Shown here: one piece after another, positions 1 through 7,821 of the stretch
Position numbering within the stretch: the first letter of the stretch is position 1
Layout of the letters: every line of letters begins with the position of its first letter
Source: Armatimonadota bacterium
GTDB lineage: Bacteria > Armatimonadota > Armatimonadia > Armatimonadales > Armatimonadaceae
Assembly: GCA_014381035.1 (NCBI GenBank)
Contig: JACMIS010000455.1
Location: forward strand, 1 to 8,012
Reading direction: 5' to 3'
DNA length: 8,012 nt
Made by a program: the position numbers and the translations under genes
Notes under the pieces: generated by a model
The model's database searches: none
Told to the model about the DNA's origin: nothing
What the model saw: the letters and a program-made list of their open reading frames with translations, nothing else

Positions 1-1537
<1,537 letters not shown>

Positions 1538-1540
1538 CTA

Positions 1541-1569
1541 ATTGTACCACAAACATCTGTTCGTAGCAA
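1541..1569 (-). promoter_or_regulatory. Probable sigma70-type promoter of gyrB
   Basis: On the minus strand, TTGCTA (1569-1564, 4 of 6 matches to TTGACA) is followed after exactly 17 bases by TACAAT (1546-1541, 5 of 6 matches to TATAAT). TGG directly precedes the -10, giving an extended -10 (TGn). Transcription would start near 1534, leaving a leader of roughly 70 bases before gyrB. This is read from sequence only; no experimental start is known. Confidence 0.6.
1550..1563 (-). promoter_or_regulatory. Candidate LexA/DinR-like operator inside the gyrB promoter
   Basis: The minus strand reads CGAACAGATGTTTG. This fits the Gram-positive-type SOS box CGAAC-RNRY-GTTY at every position except the final base (G where the consensus is C). 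It fills the spacer between the -35 and -10 hexamers of the predicted gyrB promoter, where a bound repressor would block RNA polymerase. That LexA of this organism uses this box type is an assumption. Confidence 0.4.
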
Positions 1570-1778
1570 GGCAAAAGGCTTCCTATCGCGCCCCCTGACC
1601 CGTCCCTGGTGCATGCATGTCACAACGTGCTTTCATGAAGATTGCCACAACACGAACAGTTCAAAAGAAAAATATCCGTGACTCTCTGCCTAATGGTTTA
1701 ATGCAGCGTCAAAAGGGGCATAACTGGAGTGTGAGCGGTGAGGACAGTGAAAACCGCCAATCGATGAGATCACCAAAC
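1570..1778. other. Gene-poor part of the divergent intergenic region
   Basis: Between the gyrB promoter and the 27-base repeats I see no supported gene; only the tail of the doubtful minus-strand ORF (from 1690) extends into it. A TGCATGCA palindrome lies at 1610-1617. A 61-codon plus-strand frame from 1617 has no ribosome site and an unremarkable polar product. No tRNA, riboswitch or DnaA-box cluster was recognised. Confidence 0.5.
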
Positions 1779-1845
1779 AACCGAATACGTACAACAGCAT
1801 AGCGATAACCAAATAGCGAGCAAAACCGAATACTGACAATTTCAT
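1690..1845 (-). CDS. Doubtful small hydrophobic protein ORF (51 residues)
   Basis: From the ATG at 1845 the minus strand encodes 51 residues: a hydrophobic stretch of about 30 residues (starting MKLSVFGFARYLVIAMLLYV) that could span a membrane once, then a polar tail with HCPHRSHSS. A TTG start at 1875 would add ten residues. Against it: no good Shine-Dalgarno, AT-rich third positions unlike the neighbouring genes, and no family that I recognise. Its N-terminal half is built from the 45-base repeat described separately, so AM-x-L-x-VFG occurs twice, 15 residues apart. It could be a short membrane peptide, or chance reading through AT-rich repeat DNA. I lean towards non-coding. Confidence 0.2.
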   Translation of the reverse strand: MKLSVFGFARYLVIAMLLYVFGCLVISSIGGFHCPHRSHSSYAPFDAALNH

Positions 1846-1850
1846 AGCGA
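1779..1850. repeat. Imperfect 27-base direct repeat, two copies, 45-base period
   Basis: Copy one is 1779-1805 and copy two 1824-1850. Each is AACCGAATAC, ten variable bases (5 of 10 shared), then ATAGCGA, for 22 of 27 identical bases. A third ATAGCGA lies between them at 1813-1819. No terminal inverted repeats or target duplications are seen, so this is not recognisable as a mobile element. Its role is unknown; it may be an old local duplication. Confidence 0.6.
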
Positions 1851-1881
1851 CCCATAAAACTAAATTAACCAGCAACTTATC

Positions 1882-1922
1882 AGGGCAGGCTTCCGACCAT
1901 CGGGTGTCTGCCCTTTATGTTT
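1882..1922 (+). terminator. Rho-independent-type hairpin, plus strand
   Basis: AGGGCAG (1882-1888) pairs with CTGCCCT (1908-1914). The interior pairs again as CCGA (1893-1896) with TCGG (1900-1903) around a CCA loop. The four-by-four bases between contain a C-G pair and two G-U wobbles, so the stem is almost continuous. TTATGTTT follows, a moderately T-rich tail, only on the plus strand. It sits just before the amidase promoter and could stop transcription coming from the left. No clear plus-strand gene precedes it. Confidence 0.6.
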
Positions 1923-1948
1923 GTCACCTTTGGAAACACAAAATCCGG

Positions 1949-1954
1949 TATAAT
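1949..1954 (+). promoter_or_regulatory. -10 box of the amidase/regulator operon
   Basis: A perfect TATAAT ends 20 bases before the ATG at 1975, implying a leader of about 14 bases. No good -35 is present at 16-18 bases: position 1926 reads ACCTTT, and TTGTCA at 1921 is 22 bases away. The promoter may therefore need an activator. Confidence 0.5.
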
Positions 1955-1958
1955 CGTC

Positions 1959-1972
1959 GAGAAAGTATTCTC
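1959..1972 (+). promoter_or_regulatory. Inverted repeat overlapping the amidase ribosome-binding site
   Basis: GAGAA-AGTA-TTCTC is a perfect 5-base inverted repeat with a 4-base centre. It covers the only Shine-Dalgarno-like sequence (GAGAAAG) before the ATG at 1975 and the predicted transcription start. It could be an operator or a weak RNA hairpin masking the ribosome site; it may also be chance. Confidence 0.3.
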
Positions 1973-1974
1973 TT

Positions 1975-2901
1975 ATGGCGATCCATCATGTTGAGCCCGG
2001 GCGTGAGACATTAACGGGCATATTCTCGTGCGATGATTCTCCTTTTCTGTCCGTTGACCCCGGCGATACGGTCATCTACCAGACGCTGGATGCGGGGTGG
2101 CATCTGAATGGCGACGGTGCCAGGTTCGAGCCGCGCGATCTGATACGCGACAACGGTCACGCGATGTGCGGCCCGATAGCGATCCGCGGCGCGGAGCCGG
2201 GAATGACGCTCGGGGTACATATCGGCGCGATCCGTACCGGGACATGGGGCTGGACCGTCGCGGGGGCGTGGGCGCACCCGGTCAATGAGCGTTTGGGCTT
2301 GGCGGACGCCGACGAATACCTGCTTTCCTGGGTGCTGGACCCAGATACCCTTACCGGGAGGAGCCAGTTCGGTCACACCCTCGCTTTGCGCCCCTTTCTC
2401 GGGGTGATGGGCATGCCGACCAATGAGCCGGGGATGTTACCCACCTCACCGCCGCGACGTACCGGGGGCAATCTGGACTGCAAGGAACTGGTATCTGGTA
2501 GCGTGCTGTACCTCCCCGTTGAAGTCTCCGGCGGTCTATTCTGTATCGGGGACGGACACGCGGCACAGGGCGACGGCGAGGTTAGCGTTACCGCGATTGA
2601 GTGCCCGATGGAACGCGTCGAAATCACCTTCTCCTTGCACGACGACATGCCGATCCGATATCCACGGGCGAATACCCCGGCGGGGTGGCTGACTTTGGGA
2701 TTGCATGAGGACTTGAACGAAGCCACGTACCTCGCCCTCGAAGAGATGCTCGACCTGATGCAGGAGCAATACGGCTACGGACGACAGGAAGCACTCGCCA
2801 TCGCTTCGCTTACGGTGGACCTGCGTATCACCCAGATCGTCAACGGCGTTCGCGGCGTCCACGCCATTCTACCCCACGGCGCGATTAAAGATACCCGATA
2901 A
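1975..2901 (+). CDS. Acetamidase/formamidase family protein
   Basis: Cytoplasmic amidohydrolase of the FmdA/AmdA family, whose known members hydrolyse formamide or acetamide to ammonia and the acid. The 308-residue protein is about family length and shows the hallmarks in order: VDPGDTVIYQTLDA near residues 27-40, GHAMCGPIAI around 61-70, GGNLDCKEL at 164-172, GDGHAAQGDGE at 192-202, and a C-terminal DLRITQIVNGVRGVHAILP from about 282. There is no signal peptide or membrane segment. The exact substrate cannot be read from sequence and need not be formamide. A TATAAT box lies 20 bases upstream. Nine bases after its stop the AfsR-like regulator begins, so the two are likely co-transcribed and functionally linked; no urea or amide transporter is visible nearby. 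Confidence 0.9.
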   Translation: MAIHHVEPGRETLTGIFSCDDSPFLSVDPGDTVIYQTLDAGWHLNGDGARFEPRDLIRDNGHAMCGPIAIRGAEPGMTLGVHIGAIRTGTWGWTVAGAWAHPVNERLGLADADEYLLSWVLDPDTLTGRSQFGHTLALRPFLGVMGMPTNEPGMLPTSPPRRTGGNLDCKELVSGSVLYLPVEVSGGLFCIGDGHAAQGDGEVSVTAIECPMERVEITFSLHDDMPIRYPRANTPAGWLTLGLHEDLNEATYLALEEMLDLMQEQYGYGRQEALAIASLTVDLRITQIVNGVRGVHAILPHGAIKDTR

Positions 2902-2910
2902 AGAAAACGC

Positions 2911-5900
2911 ATGACCGAACCGTGGTACATCCGACTCCTGGGCGGTCTGAGTGCCTTCCAGGGCGAACAAGTCATCGAACGCTTCCCGACACAAAAAACG
3001 GGCGGGTTGCTGGCATACCTTGCCTTCTACCGGGGACGATCCCATCCCCGTGAAGTACTGCTCGAACAGTTCTGGCCCGACCGTGCTCTGGACAAAGCGC
3101 GAGGTAGCCTGAGTGTCGCCTTGAACTCGCTCCGATCCCAGTTCGAGCCTGCCACGACTCCGGGCGCGTCGCCAGTGGGAGCGTTCCTGATCGCGGACCG
3201 CTCCACCGTGCGTCTGCAACCCGATGCTTTCACCACAGACGTACACGCCTTCATCCAGGTACGCGAGGCGGCGGCACGTGCCGCGACCGACGCCGAGGCG
3301 ATTGATCTTCTGGAGCAAGCCGAACGCTTGTATACGGGCGAACTTTTGCCCGGTTTCTACGAGGACTGGGTTCTAGCGGAGCGCGAGCGGCTTGCCGATG
3401 CCCGGCTACAAATGCTCCATCGTCTGACGACACTCTTGATCCAGAGCGGCAACCTCGACCGTGCTCTGGAGTATGCACACCGGGCGGTACAGGCGGGCCC
3501 GTTCGACGAGGAGTCACGCCGTTTACTGGCGCACGTTCACGCCCTCATCGGACGCCCCGCTACTCCGAAAGAGACATCGCGGGACTCGGTTCCTCAAACG
3601 CCACGCCTCCCGGAAAAAGAGGTAGAGGCGGTGAAAAGCGGGGGTGTCATTTCCGCCCCATCATCACGCGAACAGCGGCGCGGCGGTGTGCCACTCCGGT
3701 TCACCCGGTTCTTCGGCAGAGCGGACGAAGTCATGCGTATCCGGGAACTGTTTGTGGAGGAAGAGGCGGGTGTGGTAACACTGACCGGAATGGGAGGCGT
3801 CGGAAAAACACGACTCTCTCAGGAAACGGCAGATCGCCACCGGGACCATTTTACCGGGGGCATCTTCTTCGCGCCCCTCGCGGATCTGCGGGAGCCGGAA
3901 CGCCTTCTGGACGTGGTCCGTGATACGCTGTGTCTTTCCAATGCCGGGACCGCCGAACCCCTTTCGCAAATCGTGGGACGGGTCGCTACCGCACCGGGTC
4001 CGTGCCTTTTGGTGCTTGACAACCTCGAACAGTTGCTCGGGCGGGGACCGTTCGACAGCGTAGGCGGCGCGGCAATGGTTCGCACCCTCCGCGACAATGT
4101 CCCCGCTCTGCGCCTGCTCATTACGTCCCGGCAGCCGTTAGGGATCGAACAGGAACGGGAGTTTCCGGTGCTCCCGCTTCCCGTCCCGCCCCCGTCGCAA
4201 CAATCGCCCGAGGAAGTATTGCGCTATGCCGCGGTCCAACTGTTCGTAGACCGGGTGCAGACCCGGCGCGTGGATTTCCGGGTCACGTCGCGAAACGCGG
4301 TCGCGGTCGCCGCACTCTGCGCCCGTCTCGACGGTGTCCCGCTGGCAATCGAACTGGTGGCGGCGCGGGCGAAACTATTCACCCCCTCCCAGATGCTGGA
4401 CCGGTTAAAGGACGGCTTCGCGCTTCTGGAAAGTCGGCACCCCGACCTGCCCGCACGCCATCGCAGCCTGCGTGCGGTCGCCGAATGGAGCTACGACCTT
4501 CTGCCGCCCGACGAGCGTCTTCTGTTCTCCCGCCTGTCTATATTTCGCGGCAACTGGAGTGTGGAAGCGGCGGAATCCATCTGCAGTGCGGGCGACGCGG
4601 CATTTGCCGGACGGATCATGGAATGCCTGACACGTCTGCGCGACGCCTCCCTGCTCTTGGCGGAAGCGGTGCCGATTGGCGAGGGCGAGGAGATGCGTCT
4701 GCGCCTGCCGGAACCACTACGCGAATTCGCCGCCGGTCTGTTGGACACGAATGAAAACGAAAAACTGGGACGCTATCACACGGACTATTTCGTCGCGCGG
4801 GCAGAAGCGGTAATAGAAAGTCTTCTGGGTCCTGAGCAATCCCTGTGGTTCGACCGGTTGGAAGCCGACCATGATAATTTTCGATCCGTCCTCGGGCGGC
4901 GGCGAAGTGATCTTCGGGGTGATGAGAACGGGTTGCGATTAGCCAGTGCGCTCGCACGATTCTGGTGGACACGCGGACATGCACGCGAGGGGGCGCAGTG
5001 GATGAACCTAGTGATTCCCGCCGATGAGAGCGATGTGTCACCTCAAGCGCTCTCGAAGGCGTTCAGCGGAGCGGGAGGGATCGCCTACGCCCTGTCGGAT
5101 CTAGCGGGAGCGGGGGCATTTTTCCAGAATAATCTCCGACTGGAAAGAAAGACCGGCAACGCGGGCGGCATCGGTTCCGCTCTCCATAATCTTGGCAATG
5201 TCGCGTATCGTGAGGGGAGTTACGATACGGCGTGGGATCTTTATCATGAATCGCTGATGATTCATCGCGGGCTGGGGAAACTCTGGAATGTCGCCAGCGC
5301 GCTCGGAAGTCTGGGCAATATCGCCGATGCGAAAGGCGACTATGTACAGGCACGGGCGTTGCAGGAGGAGTGCCTCGCTATCGCGCAACAACTCGGCGAT
5401 AAGCGGATGGCGGCGTATACCCTGCACAATCTCGGCAACCTTTCCTGCCGTGAAGGGGACTCCGCGAATGCGCGTACACGATACGAAGCCAGCATGGCTT
5501 TAACCCGTGTACTGGGAGACCAGCGGCATGTGGCAACGCTATTGAACAGCATCGGCTTTCTGGACCTGAATGTCGGAAACATTGACTCCGCGTATATCCT
5601 ATTCTCGGAAGCGTTGTCTATTCTTCAGAAAGTCGGGGACCGTCTGAACATGATCTATTCTGTGGAAGGAGTGGCATGCTATATCGCGGCAAAAGGCGGC
5701 GACCCATTGAGAGCCGCCCGACTCTGGGGGGCTTCCGAAACCGCACGGGAAGTGCTGAATAACCCTCTATGGGCGTTGGAGCGTGATCAGTACGAAACAT
5801 ATAAGCAAGCGGCACGATCCCAGGTCATACCGGACGAAACGTTTACCGAAACCTGGGACGCAGGACGGACTCTGTCTTTGGAGGACGCCGTACAGATCGC

Positions 5901-5931
5901 TCTTGAGCCGACGGGTCCTGTGGAATATTGA
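2911..5931 (+). CDS. AfsR-like regulator: winged helix, BTAD, NB-ARC ATPase, TPR
   Basis: A 1006-residue STAND-type transcriptional regulator with the architecture of Streptomyces AfsR. Residues about 5-90 resemble the OmpR/SARP DNA-binding winged helix (LLGGLSAFQG to VALNSLRSQFEP). The bacterial transcriptional activator domain covers about 106-215, followed by a polar linker to about 262. The NB-ARC ATPase begins at FFGR (about 267-270): Walker A GMGGVGKT at 293-300, Walker B LLVLDN ending at Asp370-Asn371, TSRQPLG at 405-411, and GVPLA at 475-479. After the winged-helix part of the STAND module come about four tetratricopeptide repeats (roughly 754-907) with recurring LGN and EG.Y..A patterns. 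All nucleotide-binding residues look intact. Family knowledge suggests ATP-dependent oligomerisation after sensing a ligand or partner. Inferred targets are its own operon or the DUF1559 promoter downstream. The ligand is unknown. ATG 2911 fits the nine-base gap, but the Shine-Dalgarno is weak (AGAAAA), suggesting translational coupling. Confidence 0.92.
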   Translation: MTEPWYIRLLGGLSAFQGEQVIERFPTQKTGGLLAYLAFYRGRSHPREVLLEQFWPDRALDKARGSLSVALNSLRSQFEPATTPGASPVGAFLIADRSTVRLQPDAFTTDVHAFIQVREAAARAATDAEAIDLLEQAERLYTGELLPGFYEDWVLAERERLADARLQMLHRLTTLLIQSGNLDRALEYAHRAVQAGPFDEESRRLLAHVHALIGRPATPKETSRDSVPQTPRLPEKEVEAVKSGGVISAPSSREQRRGGVPLRFTRFFGRADEVMRIRELFVEEEAGVVTLTGMGGVGKTRLSQETADRHRDHFTGGIFFAPLADLREPERLLDVVRDTLCLSNAGTAEPLSQIVGRVATAPGPCLLVLDNLEQLLGRGPFDSVGGAAMVRTLRDNVPALRLLITSRQPLGIEQEREFPVLPLPVPPPSQQSPEEVLRYAAVQLFVDRVQTRRVDFRVTSRNAVAVAALCARLDGVPLAIELVAARAKLFTPSQMLDRLKDGFALLESRHPDLPARHRSLRAVAEWSYDLLPPDERLLFSRLSIFRGNWSVEAAESICSAGDAAFAGRIMECLTRLRDASLLLAEAVPIGEGEEMRLRLPEPLREFAAGLLDTNENEKLGRYHTDYFVARAEAVIESLLGPEQSLWFDRLEADHDNFRSVLGRRRSDLRGDENGLRLASALARFWWTRGHAREGAQWMNLVIPADESDVSPQALSKAFSGAGGIAYALSDLAGAGAFFQNNLRLERKTGNAGGIGSALHNLGNVAYREGSYDTAWDLYHESLMIHRGLGKLWNVASALGSLGNIADAKGDYVQARALQEECLAIAQQLGDKRMAAYTLHNLGNLSCREGDSANARTRYEASMALTRVLGDQRHVATLLNSIGFLDLNVGNIDSAYILFSEALSILQKVGDRLNMIYSVEGVACYIAAKGGDPLRAARLWGASETAREVLNNPLWALERDQYETYKQAARSQVIPDETFTETWDAGRTLSLEDAVQIALEPTGPVEY

Positions 5932-5961
5932 ACAACGAAATGCTACTTCCGACGGAGCCGA

Positions 5962-5994
5962 TTTAAGGATGGTTTAAGGGTAGCCGGGTATACT
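5962..5994 (+). promoter_or_regulatory. Candidate SARP-type operator and promoter of the DUF1559 gene
   Basis: Two identical heptamers TTTAAGG lie at 5962-5968 and 5973-5979, a period of exactly 11 bases; over an 11-base unit 9 positions match. Nine bases after the second copy comes TATACT (5989-5994), a 5-of-6 -10 box. There is no usable -35: the position 17 bases upstream (AGGATG) lies within the repeats. Known SARP activators (AfsR, ActII-ORF4, DnrI) bind heptamer direct repeats of 11-base period ending about 8 bases before the -10. The adjacent AfsR-like gene makes it a candidate activator. Confidence 0.45.
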
Positions 5995-6011
5995 ATGCGC
6001 AATCGTGCATA
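5994..6011 (+). promoter_or_regulatory. Inverted repeat between the -10 box and ribosome site
   Basis: TATGCGC (5994-6000) and GTGCATA (6005-6011) pair over 7 positions (one G-U) around an AATC loop, directly before GGAGG. The predicted transcript would start near 6001, so the element would act as a DNA palindrome rather than an RNA hairpin unless transcription starts further upstream. Confidence 0.3.
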
Positions 6012-6012
6012 C

Positions 6013-6017
6013 GGAGG
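6013..6017 (+). promoter_or_regulatory. Shine-Dalgarno of the DUF1559 gene
   Basis: GGAGG nine bases before the ATG at 6027. It fixes this start and thereby the unusually long leader of the prepilin-like product. Confidence 0.75.
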
Positions 6018-6026
6018 TACTGATAG

Positions 6027-6983
6027 ATGACACATGGTGAGATTCGGCAACTCGACTCGCGACAGGGCGGGAAGCCTCATCCTAATTTTCCTTTCCTTCA
6101 ATTTGTTTCCCGTGGATTCACTCTAATCGAGCTACTCGTGGTGATTGCTATAATCGCGATCCTCGCGGCGATACTTTTCCCGGTATTCGCATCTGCCCGC
6201 GAGAAGGCGCGGCAAACTTCCTGCCTTTCTAACTTGAAACAAAACGGCACGTCGTTGATGCAATACGTGCAGGACTACGACGAGACCTATCCGCTGGCGT
6301 ACTGGTACGATGGTGCCGCGTGGCATACCGCCGAATACCGCTTCGCTCCCGCCGGGTGGTCCACCGCGATGTCGGCGACGGACGAGAACTATCAGAAGAC
6401 GTACTGGCCCAACTCGCTGGATTCGTATGTGAAAAGCTGGGAGATTTATTCCTGTCCGTCGTCGCCGCAGGACGACACGAAGACCCCGATTCCGGTAAGC
6501 ACCGTAAAGCCCGGCAAAAGCGTGTACGGATTTACGGTCGCTTACAACGGTTACATGCACGCGTTGCCAGAGTCGGTGATGCAGGCACCGGCGAGTGTCC
6601 CGGTGGCGTGGGAAGGGTTCGGGAAAATATCCGCGAGTGGGATTGTCGGCGTGAACCCGTACCTCCGGTGTCTGCAAGGCGACCAGCCCTGTGTCTACGA
6701 GGCACCGAAAGCCGGGTGCAACACCGGAACAAACGGTCAGCGTAGTGCCTTTTTCTCGTTCTCGAAAGTGACCGCGTGGGTTCACAATCAGGGAATGAAT
6801 TTCCTGTACGGGGACGGTCATGTGAAATGGCTCCCCGTGGGACGGACCGCCAACGCGGACACCGACAGGAAGCGCGATCCGTTCCGCATCTACGATAACA
6901 AAGGGGTGCCGTTCACCCCCGCAGGATGGTACGACGACAACGGATGCCACGCGGAGTTCTTCCGACCGGAACGGATTCCATAG
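6027..6983 (+). CDS. DUF1559 protein with prepilin-type N-terminus
   Basis: A 318-residue protein with a type IV pilin-like (class III) signal. The likely prepilin peptidase site is SRG|FTLIE, between Gly30 and Phe31, with the conserved Glu at mature position 5 (Glu35). A hydrophobic helix of about 20 residues follows, then the REKARQ segment and DYDETYP. The C-terminal part has the family's H-x9-DG signature exactly: His253, then Asp263-Gly264 in [11 protein letters not shown]. Such proteins are pseudopilin-like, anchored in the inner membrane or cell envelope, and are expanded in Planctomycetota and Armatimonadota; their function is unproven. The leader of 30 residues is longer than the common 6-15, but the GGAGG site supports ATG 6027. 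Four cysteines occur in the middle of the protein ([19 protein letters not shown]), perhaps forming disulfides outside the cytoplasm. A possible SARP-type promoter precedes it. Confidence 0.9.
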   Translation: MTHGEIRQLDSRQGGKPHPNFPFLQFVSRGFTLIELLVVIAIIAILAAILFPVFASAREKARQTSCLSNLKQNGTSLMQYVQDYDETYPLAYWYDGAAWHTAEYRFAPAGWSTAMSATDENYQKTYWPNSLDSYVKSWEIYSCPSSPQDDTKTPIPVSTVKPGKSVYGFTVAYNGYMHALPESVMQAPASVPVAWEGFGKISASGIVGVNPYLRCLQGDQPCVYEAPKAGCNTGTNGQRSAFFSFSKVTAWVHNQGMNFLYGDGHVKWLPVGRTANADTDRKRDPFRIYDNKGVPFTPAGWYDDNGCHAEFFRPERIP

Positions 6984-7043
6984 ACAGTCACATCGGGAGT
7001 GTCATGGGAACCACCGCGAGGAGGGATGAGTACATAGGCTACT

Positions 7044-7766
7044 ATGAAACGAATCGCGCCTTTGTGCTTATCCCTCCTCGTGGCGACGGCTTTCGTGCCC
7101 CAGACCGAAGCCGCCCCTCCGGTCGTCCCGGCAAAAGGGCAATGGACGGCAAGCGGGACGTTACTCGAAGCGTGCACCTGCTCGGTACCGTGTAGTTGTA
7201 ACTTCGGCGAACCGCCGTCGCCGAACCATTACTGTCACGCTGTGTTTGCCTACCGTTTGGAAAAAGCCTCATGGGACGGTGTGGACCTTTCCGGGCTGGT
7301 GATCGCGGGCGCGGACGGTCCCAAAGGCGGGGCTGCTTTTCTGGACGAACGCGCGACACCGGCGCAGCGACCGGCATTGCAACGACTCACGCGCGTTGTC
7401 TTCGCCCAGGGCGGTCCGGGCAACGCGCCGGAAATGCCGTTCACTTTCGCTTCGGTCACGCACTCGATTGCGGGAAACGATCTGAAACTCAGAATCGGCG
7501 ACGTCGGCGGGTTCACGGCACGCGTGATCATCGGACGGGACGGCAAAACGCCGGTCGTCGTGGAAAACAACACCGTCTGGCCCATCGCACGGGCGATCAA
7601 AGGAAAAACAGGAAGCCTCAACTTCCTCGACAAGAACGTCGGCGCGATCTCGGCATCCGGCACGAACGCCAATTACGGCAAGTTCACGATGGCGGGGGCG
7701 AGCGGCACCGTGACAAAAAAAGCGTCGGCGACCGGCTCCTGTTGCGGTACGCACGCGGCGAGATAG
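7044..7766 (+). CDS. Secreted DUF1326 family protein, cysteine-rich
   Basis: A 240-residue protein with an N-terminal signal peptide: Lys2-Arg3, a hydrophobic stretch of about residues 5-18, and cleavage probable near TEA|AP (residue 23). The mature N-terminus has the DUF1326 pattern W-x-A-S-G-x-L-x-E-x-C-x-C-x3-C-x-C (Cys44, 46, 50, 52) with Cys64 following, and the protein ends with a Cys-Cys pair at 233-234 followed by a histidine (His237). The cysteine cluster suggests metal binding or redox work outside the cytoplasm, but the family has no proven function. An in-frame TAG at 7035 excludes a longer start. The best purine-rich site, GAGGAGGG (7018-7025), is 18 bases from the ATG, farther than normal; AGG at 7036-7038 is closer but weak. 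No promoter is clear in the 60-base gap, so read-through from the DUF1559 gene is plausible. Confidence 0.85.
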   Translation: MKRIAPLCLSLLVATAFVPQTEAAPPVVPAKGQWTASGTLLEACTCSVPCSCNFGEPPSPNHYCHAVFAYRLEKASWDGVDLSGLVIAGADGPKGGAAFLDERATPAQRPALQRLTRVVFAQGGPGNAPEMPFTFASVTHSIAGNDLKLRIGDVGGFTARVIIGRDGKTPVVVENNTVWPIARAIKGKTGSLNFLDKNVGAISASGTNANYGKFTMAGASGTVTKKASATGSCCGTHAAR

Positions 7767-7821
7767 TATTGGATACGGTAGGTGAAGCCCCCGAAACCGG
7801 GTATAACAACAAACGAAACCG

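Noticed and set aside
1652..1663. A second GAAC/GTTC pair as an SOS box
   Set aside because: The half-sites are separated by one base instead of four, so they do not fit the LexA spacing.
1617..1802. Plus-strand 61-codon frame in the intergenic region
   Set aside because: No Shine-Dalgarno, no clear promoter, polar low-information product and no recognised family; the following terminator alone is not enough to call a gene.
6132..6950. Long minus-strand open frame (272 codons) opposite the DUF1559 gene
   Set aside because: It is antisense to a convincing family member with the prepilin motif and H-x9-DG signature; its product is arginine- and valine-rich with no recognisable domain, typical of a GC-rich shadow frame.
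7790..7801. CCCG-AAAC-CGGG hairpin after the DUF1326 gene as a terminator
   Set aside because: Only four base pairs and no T tract follows, so it does not qualify as a Rho-independent terminator.
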